A stretch of 64,000 bases of DNA from Limnomonas spitsbergensis (GCA_037349105.1 JAYJMM010000106.1:496001-560000), one strand, 5' to 3'; numbered from the stretch's first letter, positions 11,501 through 21,872 are shown. Numbers and translations: made by a program. The notes: generated by a model from the letters alone, not told the origin.

Positions 11501-12674
11501 ACTCCCTGCAAGGAAGGGGGCCCCCCCACGTCGTGGGGGAACACCCAAAACCCGCCCTATCAACAAAATCCCGCTCCACAAATTTTGGGTCCCATACGGT
11601 AAGGTCACAAAAGCCGCGGGGCGGGATCTGCCACGGTACAAAAAGCTACGCTGATCGTACCTGGCGGGCCGCCTCTACCGTTTGGTACCTTGATTGCTGC
11701 AAAAGGAGATCCGCCATGGTTGTAATAACAACCTAGGGTTGAGGGAGGCGGGGTGACCATGGGGACTGAATGCGACCAGGCCGGATCGCACTGGAGGAGG
11801 TGTGAAGGTGAGGACAGATGCCCTGCCCTTCACCTCAAATCTGTATAAATTGTTATCAAGACATGTAATACTTCCCAAAGACCGGAAATAGCAGTTATGT
11901 CCTCAACCTGACACAGCCTTTGACAATCAGTGGGGCAGCAGCAGAGTTCAGGGGAGTGTTCCATCATGCATCCTGCATATGGGCAGGCTGCGGAGGGCAA
12001 GGAGCGCGGGCGGTGTCGAATATGTAGCCTGGGGTCTCTCGCTTCTGGATTGACAGCTTCACGACCCATGGTATGCAGTGCTGTGCAATTGCGCAGTAAT
12101 ACAGAAATTGTATCTGTAATTACTGTATATTGCTGGTAAAAGTAGCTGAATTATGGGTAAAAGTAGCTGAATTATGGGTAAAAGTAGCTGAATTATGGGT
12201 AAAAGTAGCTGAATTTGCCATGCAATTATGGTGGTTGAAACTCAGCTTCGTAATTCAGTTGCCGTGAAGACTGGATCGGCACAGGACCCATTGTATAGCT
12301 ATGCTTCAAGGAGGTCTCCGTTGTTTTATTCCAAGCCCCCAGGGTGCAGTAGGCCATGTATTAAATTGGTTGCACTGTGACTGTCCCATGACGCCTGCCC
12401 GCTCTCCCCTGAGCTTTGTTCTCCCCCCCCCGCCACTCTCCCCCCGTCCCCACCCACCCTTACACGACCCCCTCCAGGAACCAGTCTGATGGTTTACTCG
12501 GCCTTCCGGCTCACCGAGGCCGCCAAGAAGTCCGGCGCAAAACTCATTGCCATCAATGTTGGAGCGACTCGGGCTGACAAGCTGCTGGACCACAAGTATG
12601 AGGTGCTGGCAGGAGAAGCTGCGATGAAGCTGGCCACACATGCGTCACTGCTGCTCCCTAGGGGGCAGGGGTGA
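1..12674 (+). CDS. NAD-dependent protein deacylase, class II sirtuin (SIRT4/SRT2-like), 3' part of gene
   Basis: Exons that join in phase: 6326-6450, 7825-7967, 10572-10692, 11312-11386 and 12478-12674 (stop TGA). Each is bounded by AG and GT. The preceding HGTTHE exon lies in a unit of the 72-bp array, and the Rossmann part (GAGIS) must lie off the left edge. Visible motifs: the catalytic His in ELHG; zinc ligands CLSC (6333-6344) and CRAC (exon 3); PDGDIEI; LKPDVVFFG; MITIG joined across the splice to TSLMVYSAF; and INVGATRAD, which binds NAD. Family role: NAD+-dependent removal of acyl groups or ADP-ribosylation, usually mitochondrial in the SIRT4 class. The 7825-7967 exon adds about 48 Ser/Asp-rich residues between the two zinc CxxC pairs, longer than in Arabidopsis SRT2. 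Introns hold minisatellites, hairpins and interspersed repeats. The assignment is firm; the exact HGTTH copy used is unknown. Confidence 0.93.
5593..6145. repeat. Intron stretch with a duplicated Cys/CTGC-rich block
   Basis: After the array the sequence becomes unique. It then holds two copies of a roughly 130-bp block (about 5820-5937 and 5950-6065), made of a CTGCCTGC-type microsatellite followed by CAATGGYAATGGCGGG and a shared CTTCAGCAACGGATGG segment. I see no coding exon here. Confidence 0.7.
6147..6325 (+). repeat. Duplicated 3' splice-site region upstream of a sirtuin exon
   Basis: The motif CCCCAATTTCTGTT and the block TTTGCTTCCTCATTTGGTTT recur at roughly 54-bp spacing (about 6147, 6207, 6255 and 6297). 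The last copy ends in the real acceptor GCTGCCAG at 6325. Copies of the acceptor's pyrimidine tract thus lie in tandem before the exon. Confidence 0.75.
6421..6775 (+). repeat. Degenerate tandem copies of sirtuin exon end plus 5' splice site
   Basis: The exon end GGCTGACTTCAGAGGCTGAG...GATGCAG|GTGTG (6421-6455) is followed by three diverged copies at about 6518, 6625 and 6715. Each keeps GGCTGATNTCAG and GATGCAG|GTGTG. The copies carry in-frame stops when read as extra exons, so they are probably intronic. Confidence 0.75.
6776..7824 (+). other. Sirtuin intron, no further feature recognised
   Basis: Mostly unique sequence between the degenerate exon-end copies and the exon at 7825. It contains GT-rich and purine-rich stretches. 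ORFs of 60-120 codons occur on both strands but show no recognisable domain or matching splice phases. Confidence 0.5.
8040..8540. repeat. 41-bp minisatellite, about 12 copies
   Basis: The unit has a CAGACATTCCCTCAGGG core, then GCATGGGCACGGAGCATGCA. Spacing is 41 bp, with a few shorter units. It lies in the sirtuin intron after the 7825-7967 exon. All three forward frames stay open across most of it, so the overlapping ORFs are artefacts. The first copy is preceded by an inverted partial copy (GAGGGAATGTCTG, about 8027), and the last is followed by GCATGCTCCGTGCCC, also inverted, so both ends can fold back. Confidence 0.9.
8775..9828. repeat. CCCCTAC/CCCCTGC heptamer-type array
   Basis: About 1 kb of CCCCTAC units, with CCCCTGC, CCCGTAC and 6-bp variants. 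It is strongly strand-asymmetric (C-rich on +), so the complementary strand is G-rich with many GGGG runs. It lies within a sirtuin intron. The unit is not the plant (CCCTAAA) or Chlamydomonas (CCCTAAAA) telomere repeat. Confidence 0.92.
9829..10494 (+). other. Sirtuin intron, no feature recognised
   Basis: Ordinary-complexity intron sequence between the C-rich array and an interspersed repeat. I see no exon with matching phases or a known domain. Confidence 0.5.
10495..10560 (+). repeat. Interspersed repeat family R7, copy 1
   Basis: CCCCGGTTTGCTCTGCC through TTGCGTCAACTTTGTAAC matches 62874-62937 over about 64 bp with a few substitutions. It ends 11 bp before the acceptor of the sirtuin exon at 10572. 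Weaker similarity extends upstream to about 10400. Confidence 0.75.
11090..11230 (+). repeat. Interspersed repeat family R1, copy 1
   Basis: Shares CACCTCTGGGCCCTGCTC, then GGC(C)GCNTGGGCGCYT, GGGAGGAA and a GGTCAAGT tail with copies at 12718, 36284 and 41914. All four are in the same orientation. It lies in the sirtuin intron just upstream of the exon at 11312. Confidence 0.85.
11464..11545. repeat. Strong hairpin pair
   Basis: CCCCCCACTACGTG and CACGTAGTGGGGGG form a perfect 14-bp inverted repeat around a 6-nt loop (11466-11499). A second GC-rich inverted repeat, CCCCCCCACG/CGTGGGGG, follows at about 11522-11540. Both lie in the sirtuin intron downstream of the exon ending at 11386. They may be a foldback element remnant. 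Confidence 0.8.
12085..12290 (+). repeat. Interspersed repeat family R6, copy 1, with internal 21-bp x4 repeat
   Basis: The order is TACAGAAATTGTATCTGTAA, CTGGTAAAAGTAGCTGAATT, TTGAAACTCAGCTTCGTAAT, then GGATCGGCACAGG. The same order recurs at 26462-26610, and in reverse at about 63055-63150. In this copy GTAAAAGTAGCTGAATTATGG is repeated four times in tandem (about 12136-12215). Confidence 0.8.
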
Positions 12675-12717
12675 GGGTGGCAGGTTTCAGATTGTGTACA
12701 GTCCATTGGGCACCAAG

Positions 12718-12860
12718 AAGGTCAATGATGTTACACCTCTGGGTCCTGCTCTAAAAGGCGCGGCCGCATGGGCGCTTAAGTAAAGGGTTGGGAGGAAAGA
12801 ACGAAACAAACACCATGGGTCAGGAAAAACAAGGAGGAAATGTGGGAAGTCAAGTGTAGG
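12718..12860 (+). repeat. Interspersed repeat family R1, copy 2
   Basis: TCAATGATGTTACACCTCTG, GGCGCGGCCGCATGGGCGCT, GGGAGGAAAGAACG and the GAAGTCAAGTG tail match the other R1 copies. It starts about 45 bp after the sirtuin stop codon, so it lies in or next to the 3' UTR. Confidence 0.85.
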
Positions 12861-12988
12861 GCAAAGGAGGTGCATGGGACTGGCGCTTGGAAAACAGCTC
12901 AAGGAAGGAGGATGAGCGGCCGCCTGGCGCTACTGAGGTTGCTGCCCGTTGGGGGAGTGGGGGGGGGGGGTGATGAACTGTTGGATTT

Positions 12989-13078
12989 TAGAAAGAAAGA
13001 AAGCTACGCCCCGTGGGGGACGTGATAGTGAAGGAAACAGCGCAGCCTGGGCCGAAGCCGTATCCGCGCCGTGACCGT
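12989..13078 (+). repeat. Interspersed repeat family R2, copy 1 (GAAAGAAAG-ended)
   Basis: GAAAGAAAGAAAGCTACGCC is followed by GTGGGGGACGTG, GGAAACAGCGCAGCCTGGGC and CCGCGCCGTG. Copies lie at 38370-38447 (+) and about 61905-61992 (-). A simple tetranucleotide tail at one end of a short unit of about 80 bp suggests a SINE- or MITE-like element; this is inference. Confidence 0.82.
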
Positions 13079-15288
13079 GTTGGATTTCATGTTTATTTGT
13101 TTTGTTCATGCAGGGCTATTAATTACTCCGGCACTTATCAAGGTGGTCATGCCTCATGCTTCGGCGGAGGCGTAGTCTTTCTTTCTTTCGAAGGTGGTCA
13201 TACTGCAGCTGACGTGCCTGCTGCGCCCCCTCACTGTTTTTCGAGGCCTGTAAAGGGCATAAAATAACCATTTAGATATCTGAGCAACTACAGGGATTTG
13301 TTTTGTGTTTTGAGTGTCAATCAGTGTCATAAGTGTGTGTGTTTTGGGTGGTTCTTGCGGAGTAGCAGGCATGTATTCGCAAGCCCAGCCCCTGGCCTGC
13401 AAAAGCAATGTCGGGTCAGGTTTGCAATTGTTGGATGCTTGTATAATTTTGCGCTCCATGGCCCCATTCGGCACTGTCCCCATTGGGTTCCCTGCTGCCC
13501 CTAGATAGATGGTCCCTTCAGGTTTTAAGCTCCCTGTGACCACACATGTCAATGACACCTGTGGGCCATGCTGATATGAAACTCGGCCACGTCGGCAAAA
13601 AAAAAGCTAGGGAAGTCATGGGAGATAGAAGGCACGAGGAAATAAAGGGAAGCAAGTTCACCCTCCAAACAAGAGCTCCCTGTGCCCACACACGTGGTGT
13701 CTCCATGGGACTCACACTGGTCCTGTGCGCAACATGGCCGCACGATTTATGTCATAAGCTACCTTCAGGACAAATGTTTAGTCGGATAACTAGCCGGGGT
13801 CTCGCCAACGATAATGATAAATGTCATAATCCCCGGATGAAGTGATGAGGCTTCGGCAATGGATTGGGATGACTAGAAGAGGGGCATACTGCAGCTGTTA
13901 ATATTTGGGTAGTTAGTTCGACAAATATTCAGTTACATCATAGCCTAGAGCGCCGGAGATGGGCGGTGCAGCAAGATCTGCTGCTTGGTCCTTAGGCCGG
14001 TCAACGTTTGGTTCCCATCGGCCCAATGGTAGCTGTCCAGTGGCCGGCTTCATTAGGTCTTCGGCATGAAAGGACGCTTTAGTAAGCAATTGCCCACACG
14101 ACAAGAATTGCATGCTGTTATGTTGATACCAATATGCGCACACGGAATGTCACAGTTCCTGTCTAATGAGAACTGTTTACTTCGCTTCATCATGGCAGCC
14201 TGCGGGACCCACAGGGTTCAGCAGGGGACATTTGTTGACCTGCCTGCCCCATGCGACTCGTTATCCGGAATGGCTAATGAAGTGATGTTGTTAGGATTTA
14301 CATACAAAAGAAACATGGGCAAGCACTCATGAAGAGGAAGGTCAATGGAGCCCTGCACATCTGCAATAACGGGGGTGGGGTGAAAACCAAGTACAACAGA
14401 GATGCCGTATCCACCAACTCCGCTTCTTCAGTTTTAAGTAACATCAATTAAGAACACGAGAGAATTGCGGCTAAGTAAATTGTGGCTACCTTTACAATCG
14501 TTTATACCCCCCCATAAACACCCTTATCTCTCAAGTGGTAACCTCGACTAACCAGTACTGTGGGAAGTATTCCGAAGTATTCTACAAAGACAACAGTGGA
14601 TAGAAACAAACGTGCATCAACAGCTTTGCAAAGATCTCCGTGAAACCAGCAGCCGCAAGCTCCTCGAGCACGCTATTTCACTGCTTACACAAAAATAGAA
14701 ATGCCAAATGGCTGGAAAGAAAATTGACGTTGGCAGGCAGGCTTCATGTTCTGCTTGGTTCATGTCGTGGTTCAGGCATGCGGTCCAAATGTCCAATTGG
14801 CAATTAAAAACATAACGCTCACTTGCTGATCAATAAGGGAACCGTATGATTTCGAATATGTGGATTTTTGTGAATCATTTGAGTCCAGCGGGGCATCACG
14901 TTTGTTGAATGGGACAGGTGCCTGCAAACCGGTTTGAGTACTAAATGAACTAGGGCAGAGAACAAGATGAGCCAGTGCCCCGGCCAGTGCCCCCGGCCGG
15001 TGCCAGGTGTCCTACCGGCTACCAGCCACGATGCGGCCCCTGGTATGAATCCACAGAATACCCCCACGAACACCCCCCAGAGTACCCCCTCAAGCAAACC
15101 CCAGGATACCCTAAACATTCAGCCCCAGGGTAGGCCACAGAATAAGTCCTTGGCATAGACAAACGAAACATATTATGTCAACCTCCTACAAACATGATGT
15201 GCGCACAAAGGAAATACTCGTGTTTGCCATGATGACTGCATCCATAGAGAGTGATGATGGACTCAACCAGGCAAACGACCACTAGGAG
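13079..15288. other. No gene recognised
   Basis: About 2.2 kb of ordinary-complexity sequence between the sirtuin gene and a 30-bp array. ORFs here are shorter than about 135 codons, overlap antisense ORFs and show no recognisable domain. A stretch with ACCCCC repeats (15058-15120) is simple sequence. Confidence 0.5.
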
Positions 15289-15617
15289 CCCTGCCCTCAG
15301 GGTCCAGGGCCCCTGCTGCCCTACCCTCAGGGTCCAGGGCCCCTGCTGCCCTGCCCTCAGGGTCCAGGGCCCCTGCTGCCCTGCCGTCAGGGTCCAGGGC
15401 CCCTGCTGCCCTGCCGTCAGGGTCCAGGGCCCCTGCTGCCCTGCCCTCAGGGTCCAGGGCCCTGCTGCCCTGCCCTCAGGGTCCAGGGCCCCTGCTGCCC
15501 TGCCCTCAGGGTCCAGGGCCCTGCTACCCTGCCCTCAGGGTCCAGCCCCCCTGCTGCCCTACCCTCAGGGTCCAGGGCTCCTGCTGCCCTGCCCTCAGGG
15601 TCCAGGGCCCCTGCTGC
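15289..15617. repeat. 30-bp minisatellite, about 11 copies
   Basis: The unit is GGTCCAGGGCCCCTGCTGCC followed by CTGCCCTCAG, with some 29-bp copies. It lies just downstream of the stop codon at 15664 of the minus-strand gene, so it may be in that gene's 3' UTR. The ORFs through it are artefacts. Confidence 0.9.
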
Positions 15618-15663
15618 TGAAGACAAATATGCGGCAGGTAGCGCTTGCAAGCCCAGCAGGCCT

Positions 15664-18600
15664 TCACCGCCGAACGACATTCGGTCGCACTGCCGGCATC
15701 CTCGTTACGATCGATTCAGACCTGCTCATGTGAGCGGGAGGTCTGAGGACGAGGGGCGACTCGGTTCCATTCCCGCCCGCCGCCAGCTGCCACACCGCAT
15801 CCTGGCGACTGACAGAGGGCGGTTCCTTGGGTGAGCCCAGCGCCAAAGGGCTGCCCCCCGCCGCGGAAGTGCCGGAGACTTCAGGCTGAGATGACAGCCT
15901 GAAGGAGAAGTTGGCGGTGTATGGCGGGGCCTCCGTACCTGCAGACGTTGAAGTATTGGAGTTAAATCTGTGGTGCACACCAACACCCGGCGGTTGACGG
16001 CGGTTGACGGCGGTTGACGTCCGTAGGTTATGCAGGCAGAGTGCATTTCCAAGGAACCACCAGTTTTGACTCGCAGGAAGGAGCAGAGGAACAGATTTCA
16101 TATCTTGGCAGAGATCTGGATTTTGTCTTTCAACAATGCTCCCCCGCATCGATTTTGAGTAACATTCTTGCGAACCACCCACCTCTTGCGAACCACCCGA
16201 TTGGATATTGAGGCGTACACACTCACGTGCTACTTGTTTTCGATGCATCACGATTCAGTTTGGGACAATCTGATGCTTTCTTGTACCTGCTGCTGACACT
16301 CTCCCCTCCCCCCCCTCCCCACTCCTCACCCGATGATCCCTGCCATCTGTTCCCATTCCGTGCAAAATCCTTTCTCCCCACCTTGCTCCCTGCTCCCCCC
16401 TCCCTGCTCCCCTCTCCCTGCTCCCCCCTCCCCCCTCCCTGCTCCCCCCTCCCTGCTCCCTGCTCCCCTCTCCCTGCTCCCCCCTCCCCCCTCCCTGCTC
16501 CCCGCTCCCTGCTCCCTGCTCCCCTCTCCCTGCTCCCCCCTCCCTGCTCCCCCCTCCCTGCTCCCCCCTCCCTGCTCCCCCCTCCCCCCTCCCTGCTCCC
16601 CTCTCCCTGCTCCCTGCTCCCCGCTCCCTGCTCCCCGCTCCCTGCTCCCTGCTCCCCTCTCCCTGCTCCCCCCTCCCCCCTCCCTGCTCCCCCCTCCCTG
16701 CTCCCTGCTCCCCTCTCCCTGCTCCCCCCTCCCCCCTCCCTGCTCCCCCCTCCCCCCTCCCTGCTCCCCTCTCCCTGCTCCCCCCTCCCCCCTCCCTGCT
16801 CCCCCCTCCCTGCTCCCCCCTCCCTGCTCCCCCCTCCCTGCTCCCCGCTCCCTGCTCTCCCCTCCCTGCTCCCCCCTCCCTGCTCCCCCCTCCCTGCTCC
16901 CCCCTCCCAGCTCCCCCCTCCCTGCTCCCCCCTCCCTGCTCCCCCCTCCCTGCTCCCCCCTCCCTGCTCCCCGCTCCCTGCTCCCCCCTCCCTGCTCTCC
17001 CCTCCCTGCTCCCCCCTCCCTGCTCCCCCCTCCCTGCTCCCCCCTCCCTGCTCTCCCCTCCCTGCTCCCCCCTCCCTGCTCTCCCCTCCCTGCTCCCCCC
17101 TCCCTGCTCCCTGTCCCCTCCCTGCTCTCCCCTCCCTGCTCCCCCCTCCCAGCTCCCCCCTCCCTGCTCTCCCCTCCCTGCTCTTCCCTCCCTGCTCTTC
17201 CCTCCCTGCTCCCCCCTCCCTGCTCTTCCCTCCCTGCTCCCCCCTCCCTGCTCCCCCCTCCCTGCTGTCCCCTCCCTGCTGTCCCCTCCCTGCTCTTCCC
17301 TCCCTGCTCTTCCCTCCCTGCTCCCCCTCCCTGCTCCCCCCTCCCTGCTCCCCCTCCCTGCTCCCCCCTCCCTGCTCTCCCCTCCCTGCTCTCCCCTCAC
17401 TGCCCCCCCCTCCCTGTTCACCCCTCCCTGCTCCCCGCTCCCTGCTCCCCGCTCCCTGCTCTCCCCTCCCTGCTCCCCCCTCCCTGCTCCCCCCTCCCAG
17501 CTCCCCCCTCCCTGCTCCCCCCTCCCTGCTCCCCCCTCCCAGCTCCCCCCTGCCGCTCCCCCACTCCCCTCTCTCTGATCCTCCCCCCACTTATGCTCCC
17601 TGCCCACCCCCACTCCCCTGCTCCTCACCTGCCCCTCCCCCCGGTGATTCGGCTCCTGTGATGCCGACCCCACGGTAGCCAAGCGACACCGGGCGGCACG
17701 CCACCGGCGCGATGCGTGGCAGACCACCCATGGATTCCCCGACCCGCACGCCAACCATGTGGCTGCCCATAGCACGCCGCTCGCAACCCCCGTTTGTGGA
17801 CGGCGTAGTCGCCGCTGAGCCTAGGGCCCCCGAGAGGTCTCCCGAGCCCGGGTAGCCCATCTGGCGGAATGTGTCGCGGCCGCGGGTGCCCGTGCTGCTG
17901 TCCCGACGGATCAGCGGCTGCGTCTGCGGGAGAGGTCCGGATCTTGGCGCCTCCTGCCCCGTGATCACGGTCAGGGGGCCCAACGCACCGCCGTCCCGGC
18001 GAGCGCGCGGGGAGCCACCTCCTGACTGAGGTACTGAGGAAGGAAGGCTCCCGCTGCTGATCTCCCTGGTTCGGATGCCTCCGCCACGCCGCGGGTCCGG
18101 GGAAAGGCACTCTGATCCTGTTGGTGTGAGGCTCCCTAGATCTCTGTCCTCTTTATCGGTGATGTAAGCTTGGAGACCTAGTGCAGCGCGCCGCCTTGCG
18201 TCCGACTCCTGAGTAAGGATCCAGGGTAAGGGTTTGAGAGGTTAGGAATACCTAGGTCCTGGGTAAGGTCCTGGGTAAGGTTTCAGAGATTAGGAATACC
18301 ATTTCCTGTCATCTGCCGCCTGGATTAGGGCGAATAGATTAGGCGCCGGCCCCATGTCGTCCGCCTCCTGGGTCAAGGGTTAAGATTTCAGGGTTAAAAT
18401 GCCCGCCGCATGTCCTCCAAATCTTGGCCGATCAGGGTTTGATGTTAAGGCACCCGCCTCATGTAGTCTGATTCCTGGATTAAGCATTGAGGGTTTAGAC
18501 ACTCTGCCGTCTTGTATCCAAACCATGGGTTCAGGGTCCTCCGTCAGCTACATGATGCCATGGACTCTGGGTGGGTCGGGCAGCTGACCAACAGCACAAG

Positions 18601-21600
18601 TAAAACCTGAATACGGTAAAACCTGAATAAAGTGGACGAAATGGAAGACGGATAAGCGTTAGGAGTTCAGGTCACATACACCTGGCTGGTGCGTCGTGAG
18701 TCTTTGCGGAGGACCAACGCTTGAATGACCAAGTTCAGGGTTTAGGGTTAGGGGTTGAGGGTTTAAGTTTGAACCCTGGATGGAAGGGAGGGGTTATAGG
18801 GTTCAGGGTCGAGGTTTTAACACATACCTGCATGAAGGGGTAAGAGTTTAACCCTGGCTTGAATGAGGGGGTGGAAGAATTTAGGGTCAAGGTTTTAACA
18901 CATACATGCATGCAGGGGTTTGGGTTTGACCCTGGCCTGCATGCGGGGGTGAAAGGGTTTAGGGTCAAGGTTTTAACACATACCTGCATGCAGGGGTTTG
19001 GGTCTAACCCTGGCTTGAATGAGGGGGAGAAAGGGTTTAGGGTCAAGGTTTTAACACATACCTGCATGCAGGGGTTAGGGTTTAACCCTGACATGCATGC
19101 GGGGTGAAATGGTTTAGGGTCAAGGTTTTAACACATACCTGTATGCAGGGGTTTGGCTTTAACCCTGGCTTGAATGAGGGGGTGAAAGGGTTTAGGGTCA
19201 AGGTTTTAACACATACCTGCATGCAGGGGTTAGGGTTTAACCCTGACCTGCATGCGGGGTGGAAGGGTTTAGGGTCAAGGTTTTAACACATACCTGCATG
19301 AAGGCTTGCAGCACCGGGTTGGCCTTGGCTGTTGAGCTATCCCTGAAGGGCAGGATGGAGGCTTGTCGCTGGATGGGGCTTGGGCGCTGGAGCGTGTCCA
19401 GGGCACGGAGCAGTGACGTGGAGCGGTACAAGGAGGGGCGGACCGAATCGGTGGAGAAGTCACTGGAGGGAGGGTGCGGGATGATATCTCTGCTGCCTGC
19501 GATGCTGCCGCCGCCGCCGCCGATGCTGCCGCTGTTGCTCGGTAACAGCAAGCTGCTGCTACTCTTGTGCAGGCCACGCACCTTCGATAGCTCAGAGGCT
19601 GCGGAGGAACAAGGCTTCAGACTTCAGACTACAAAACCCATATTTGTAAGCATGCTGCAGACTTTGGACAAAGCGCCAACGCAATGGCAAAACCAGGTTC
19701 CAGGTTTTAGGTTTCCTGAATTATTTACCAGGTTTCATGTTTGTAAGCCCATTATGTGCTCCAACTACTCCCAAGAGGGCACACATACAATAGCCACGGG
19801 ATGAAATCATCAGATGAAGTGTAATTGAAATTGAAGTCCTTGATGACACAGGTAGGCATTATGGTCAAAGGCAACCACAACATCTGTACACTGACCCCAA
19901 GCACACACCTGACAAGTCATCTCCTGCCCACAATCTCTACACAAACCTGAAGTACTCATCTGCCAAGTCATCTCCTGCCCCCAAGCATGCCGCATTTCTT
20001 GTTCACACACAACTCACCACTCAAGCCAACGAGCAGGCCACTTACCCAGCGAACATGTCATGTCATGCCATGGTATACCATGCAACGACATGCCATGTCA
20101 TGCCATGTCATGCTATACCATGCAACGACATGCCATGTCATGTCATGCCATGGTATACCATGCTATGCCCTCTGCCATGTCATGCCATGTCATGCCATGT
20201 CATGCTATACCATGCAACGACATGCCATGTCATGCTATACCATGCAACGACATGCCATGTCATGCCATGTCATGCTATACCATGCAACGACATGCCATGT
20301 CATGCCATGTCATGCTATACCATGCTATGCCCTCTGCTATGGTATGCCATGTCATGCCATGTCATGCTATACCATGCAACCACATGCCATGTCATGCTAT
20401 ACCATGCAACGACATGCCATGTCATGCCATGTCATGCTATACCATGCTATGCCCTCTGCTATGGTATGCCATGTCATGCTATACCATGCAACAACATGCC
20501 ATGTCATGCCATGTCATGCTATACCATGCTATGCCCTCTGCTATGGTATGCCATGTCATGCTATACCATGCAACGACATGCCATGTCATGCCATGTCATG
20601 CTATACCATGCTATGCCCTCTGCTATGCCCTCTGCCATGGTTTGCCATGGTACATGAAATCATGCAATGTCATGTCTATCATGCCCTCCCCAATACTCAC
20701 AAGCCCGTATGAAGCAATCCCCCTGCCTGTCTAGATCCGTCACAGGTGTCATCGACAATGCATTGAAAGCTGATCCCTCGTCATGCCCATTGAAGGAGGA
20801 TCCCTCCTCCAACGCATCCAGGCTCCACGCATAGGGCGACAGGTGCAGCGGAGTAGCAGGGCTGCTAGCGGGGCTGTCATCGGGCTGGAAGCCTTCCTTC
20901 TCCTCCTCCTTGATGCTTAGTGCCACCGCTGTGAACATGCGAGCAAAAAGTGGTGGTGGGAGGGTGATATGAGCAGCAACGTGGCAGTGACAGCCTGCCT
21001 CACCCACTGGCCCACAACATAACGCAGGTTTCCCTGTGTTTCCTAGTTTTTTGCTGGCTGTTCTGGTTCTGGTTGCCATGTCAGTTGCCACTTGCCATGC
21101 AAGTTGCCATGTTATATATAGATTGTCAGGAAGGTGCGAGAGGCACACCCAGCCTTGCTTCCCTTGAAGTTTGTGAAGTTTTTACAGTCCATCAGAGCAT
21201 CACATTTGATGCATGGACATGCGCCCGTAAACCGGTACAGGCACTTGATGCCCTAGGACAGAGAGCGGAAACCAGACCCCCCTGTGCAAGCAACTAGCAC
21301 ACAACCACAAGAGAGTGGCGTGGGAATGAACCCCATAGCCTTGCTTCGCTTGAGCCCCAAGCGGGATGTGCTTCAGTCCAAGGGTTCAGGGTTTGTTGTT
21401 TCATCTTAGCCCTCATCCCTCACACCCCTAATCAAGGGGCCAACAGGAGCGGACAGAAACATACAGCTATTTTTCATCATTTCATAAACTCAGCTCAGAT
21501 CTGCTGCTTTCAGCTCAGTAGATCAGGCCTCAAGCAGATCCCAGGGCGTTAATATTCCAAGACTTCAAGAGATTCCACTGGTATTTTCAGAATGTAAAAA

Positions 21601-21866
21601 CCCTGCCCGCCCCCTACCTCTTATGTTCCTTTCCTCCGCTCCCATCTCGCCGTCACTGTCCTCATCAACCTTCGACCTTTCCAAGTAAGGCTTGACCGGT
21701 CTCGTCAGGAATTGGGTCGCCTTTTCAAGGCAAGCTGCGCCGGCTGCAAGCTTGCCTTGCATCACAGAGTCCCTCGCTGCAATGTCATGGACCACCGACA
21801 CAGGCACAGGCACGAAAGGGTCAGCGGTTGCTTCTGGTTGCAACAAAAAGGCTTTTCGGTCAGATG
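15664..21866 (-). CDS. Unrecognised Ser/Pro-rich protein, five or more exons (3' part of gene)
   Basis: Minus-strand exons in order: 21866-21618, 20928-20701, 19598-19294, 18117-17629 and 15938-15664 (stop TGA at 15666-15664). Each starts after AG and ends before GT (GTAGGG, GTGAGT, GTATGT, GTGAGG). Phases agree at 21618/20928 (1+2), 20701/19598 (1+2) and 17629/15938 (1+2). The 19294/18117 junction is out of phase by one, so a small exon is missing there (see findings). The protein is hydrophilic and probably disordered. It has an acidic [14 protein letters not shown] segment, [10 protein letters not shown], a Ser-rich stretch with [13 protein letters not shown], and the C-terminus [21 protein letters not shown] read up to its last 20 residues. 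I recognise no domain. Upstream exons are not located. Coding status rests on splice-site and phase consistency, not homology. Confidence 0.75.
15939..16374 (-). other. Intron of the minus-strand gene, 3' end
   Basis: Lies between the last exon's acceptor (15939-15940) and the CT-rich array. It holds a triple GGCGGTTGAC repeat (about 15990-16018). Open frames extend through it on the minus strand, but the phase evidence supports the acceptor at 15938. Confidence 0.5.
16375..17575. repeat. CTCCCTGCTCCCCC array, 1.2 kb
   Basis: A pure-pyrimidine-rich (+) array of 14-bp and 7-bp submultiples of CTCCCTGCTCCCCC, with CTCTC, CTTCC and CCAG variants. It sits in the intron between minus-strand exons 18117-17629 and 15938-15664 and begins about 50 bp from the GGCAG|GTGAGG donor. 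It is open in several frames on both strands, giving 440-500 codon ORFs without biological meaning. The purine:pyrimidine mirror bias could favour triplex DNA; this is inference. Confidence 0.93.
18118..18734 (-). other. Intron with degenerate 60-80 bp repeats
   Basis: Loosely repeated blocks containing CTGGGTAAGG, GGTTAGGAATACC and a GCCGCCTGNNT core (18190-18540). It holds plant-telomere-like GGGTTTAG tracts. No exon is supported. Confidence 0.5.
18735..19296 (-). repeat. 78-bp array (7 copies) carrying repeated splice sites
   Basis: The marker GGTTTTAACACATACCTGCA recurs at 18813, 18891, 18969, 19047, 19124, 19202 and 19279, spacing 77-78 bp. On the minus strand each unit reads CATGCAG|GTATGTGT, identical to the donor of the exon ending at 19294. 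Most units also hold an acceptor-like CCCGCATGCAG about 31 nt upstream of that donor. The array therefore repeats the exon edge next to the exon. It contains TTTAGGG-type telomere-like motifs. Confidence 0.9.
19599..20054 (-). other. Intron of the minus-strand gene, no feature recognised
   Basis: Unique sequence between the exon acceptor and a CATG array. It contains a duplicated CAAGTCATCTCCTGCCC motif (about 19913 and 19965). Confidence 0.5.
20055..20655. repeat. CATGCCATGTCATG-type array, 0.6 kb
   Basis: Nested repeats of CATGCCATGTCATGCTATAC and CATGCAACGACATGCCATGT, with spacers GCTATGCCCTCTGCTATGGT. CATG (the NlaIII site) recurs almost every 5-10 bp. It is intronic in the minus-strand gene. 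ORFs of 200-240 codons in three frames are artefacts. Confidence 0.92.
20929..21617 (-). other. Intron of the minus-strand gene
   Basis: Holds one copy of interspersed family R3. The remainder is unremarkable. Confidence 0.6.
21165..21335 (+). repeat. Interspersed repeat family R3, copy 1
   Basis: GTGAAGTTTTTACAGTCCAT, CAGAGCATCACA, GCCCGTAAACCGG, TAGGACAG and GCAAGCAACTAGCACACAAC match 43122-43290 over about 165 bp with scattered substitutions. A shorter relative occurs at about 37905. Confidence 0.85.
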
Positions 21867-21872
21867 CTACCA

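Noticed and set aside
16223..17775. ORFs of 440-506 codons in three frames and both strands ([17 protein letters not shown] and [17 protein letters not shown])
   Set aside because: They are translations of the CTCCCTGCTCCCCC array, which lacks stop codons in these frames. The array lies between phase-matched exons.
20060..20650. CRISPR-like array
   Set aside because: No unique spacers; eukaryotic intronic satellite with nested short repeats.
19987..20734. Three overlapping [15 protein letters not shown] ORFs of 200-241 codons
   Set aside because: They are read-through of the CATG array in all three frames.
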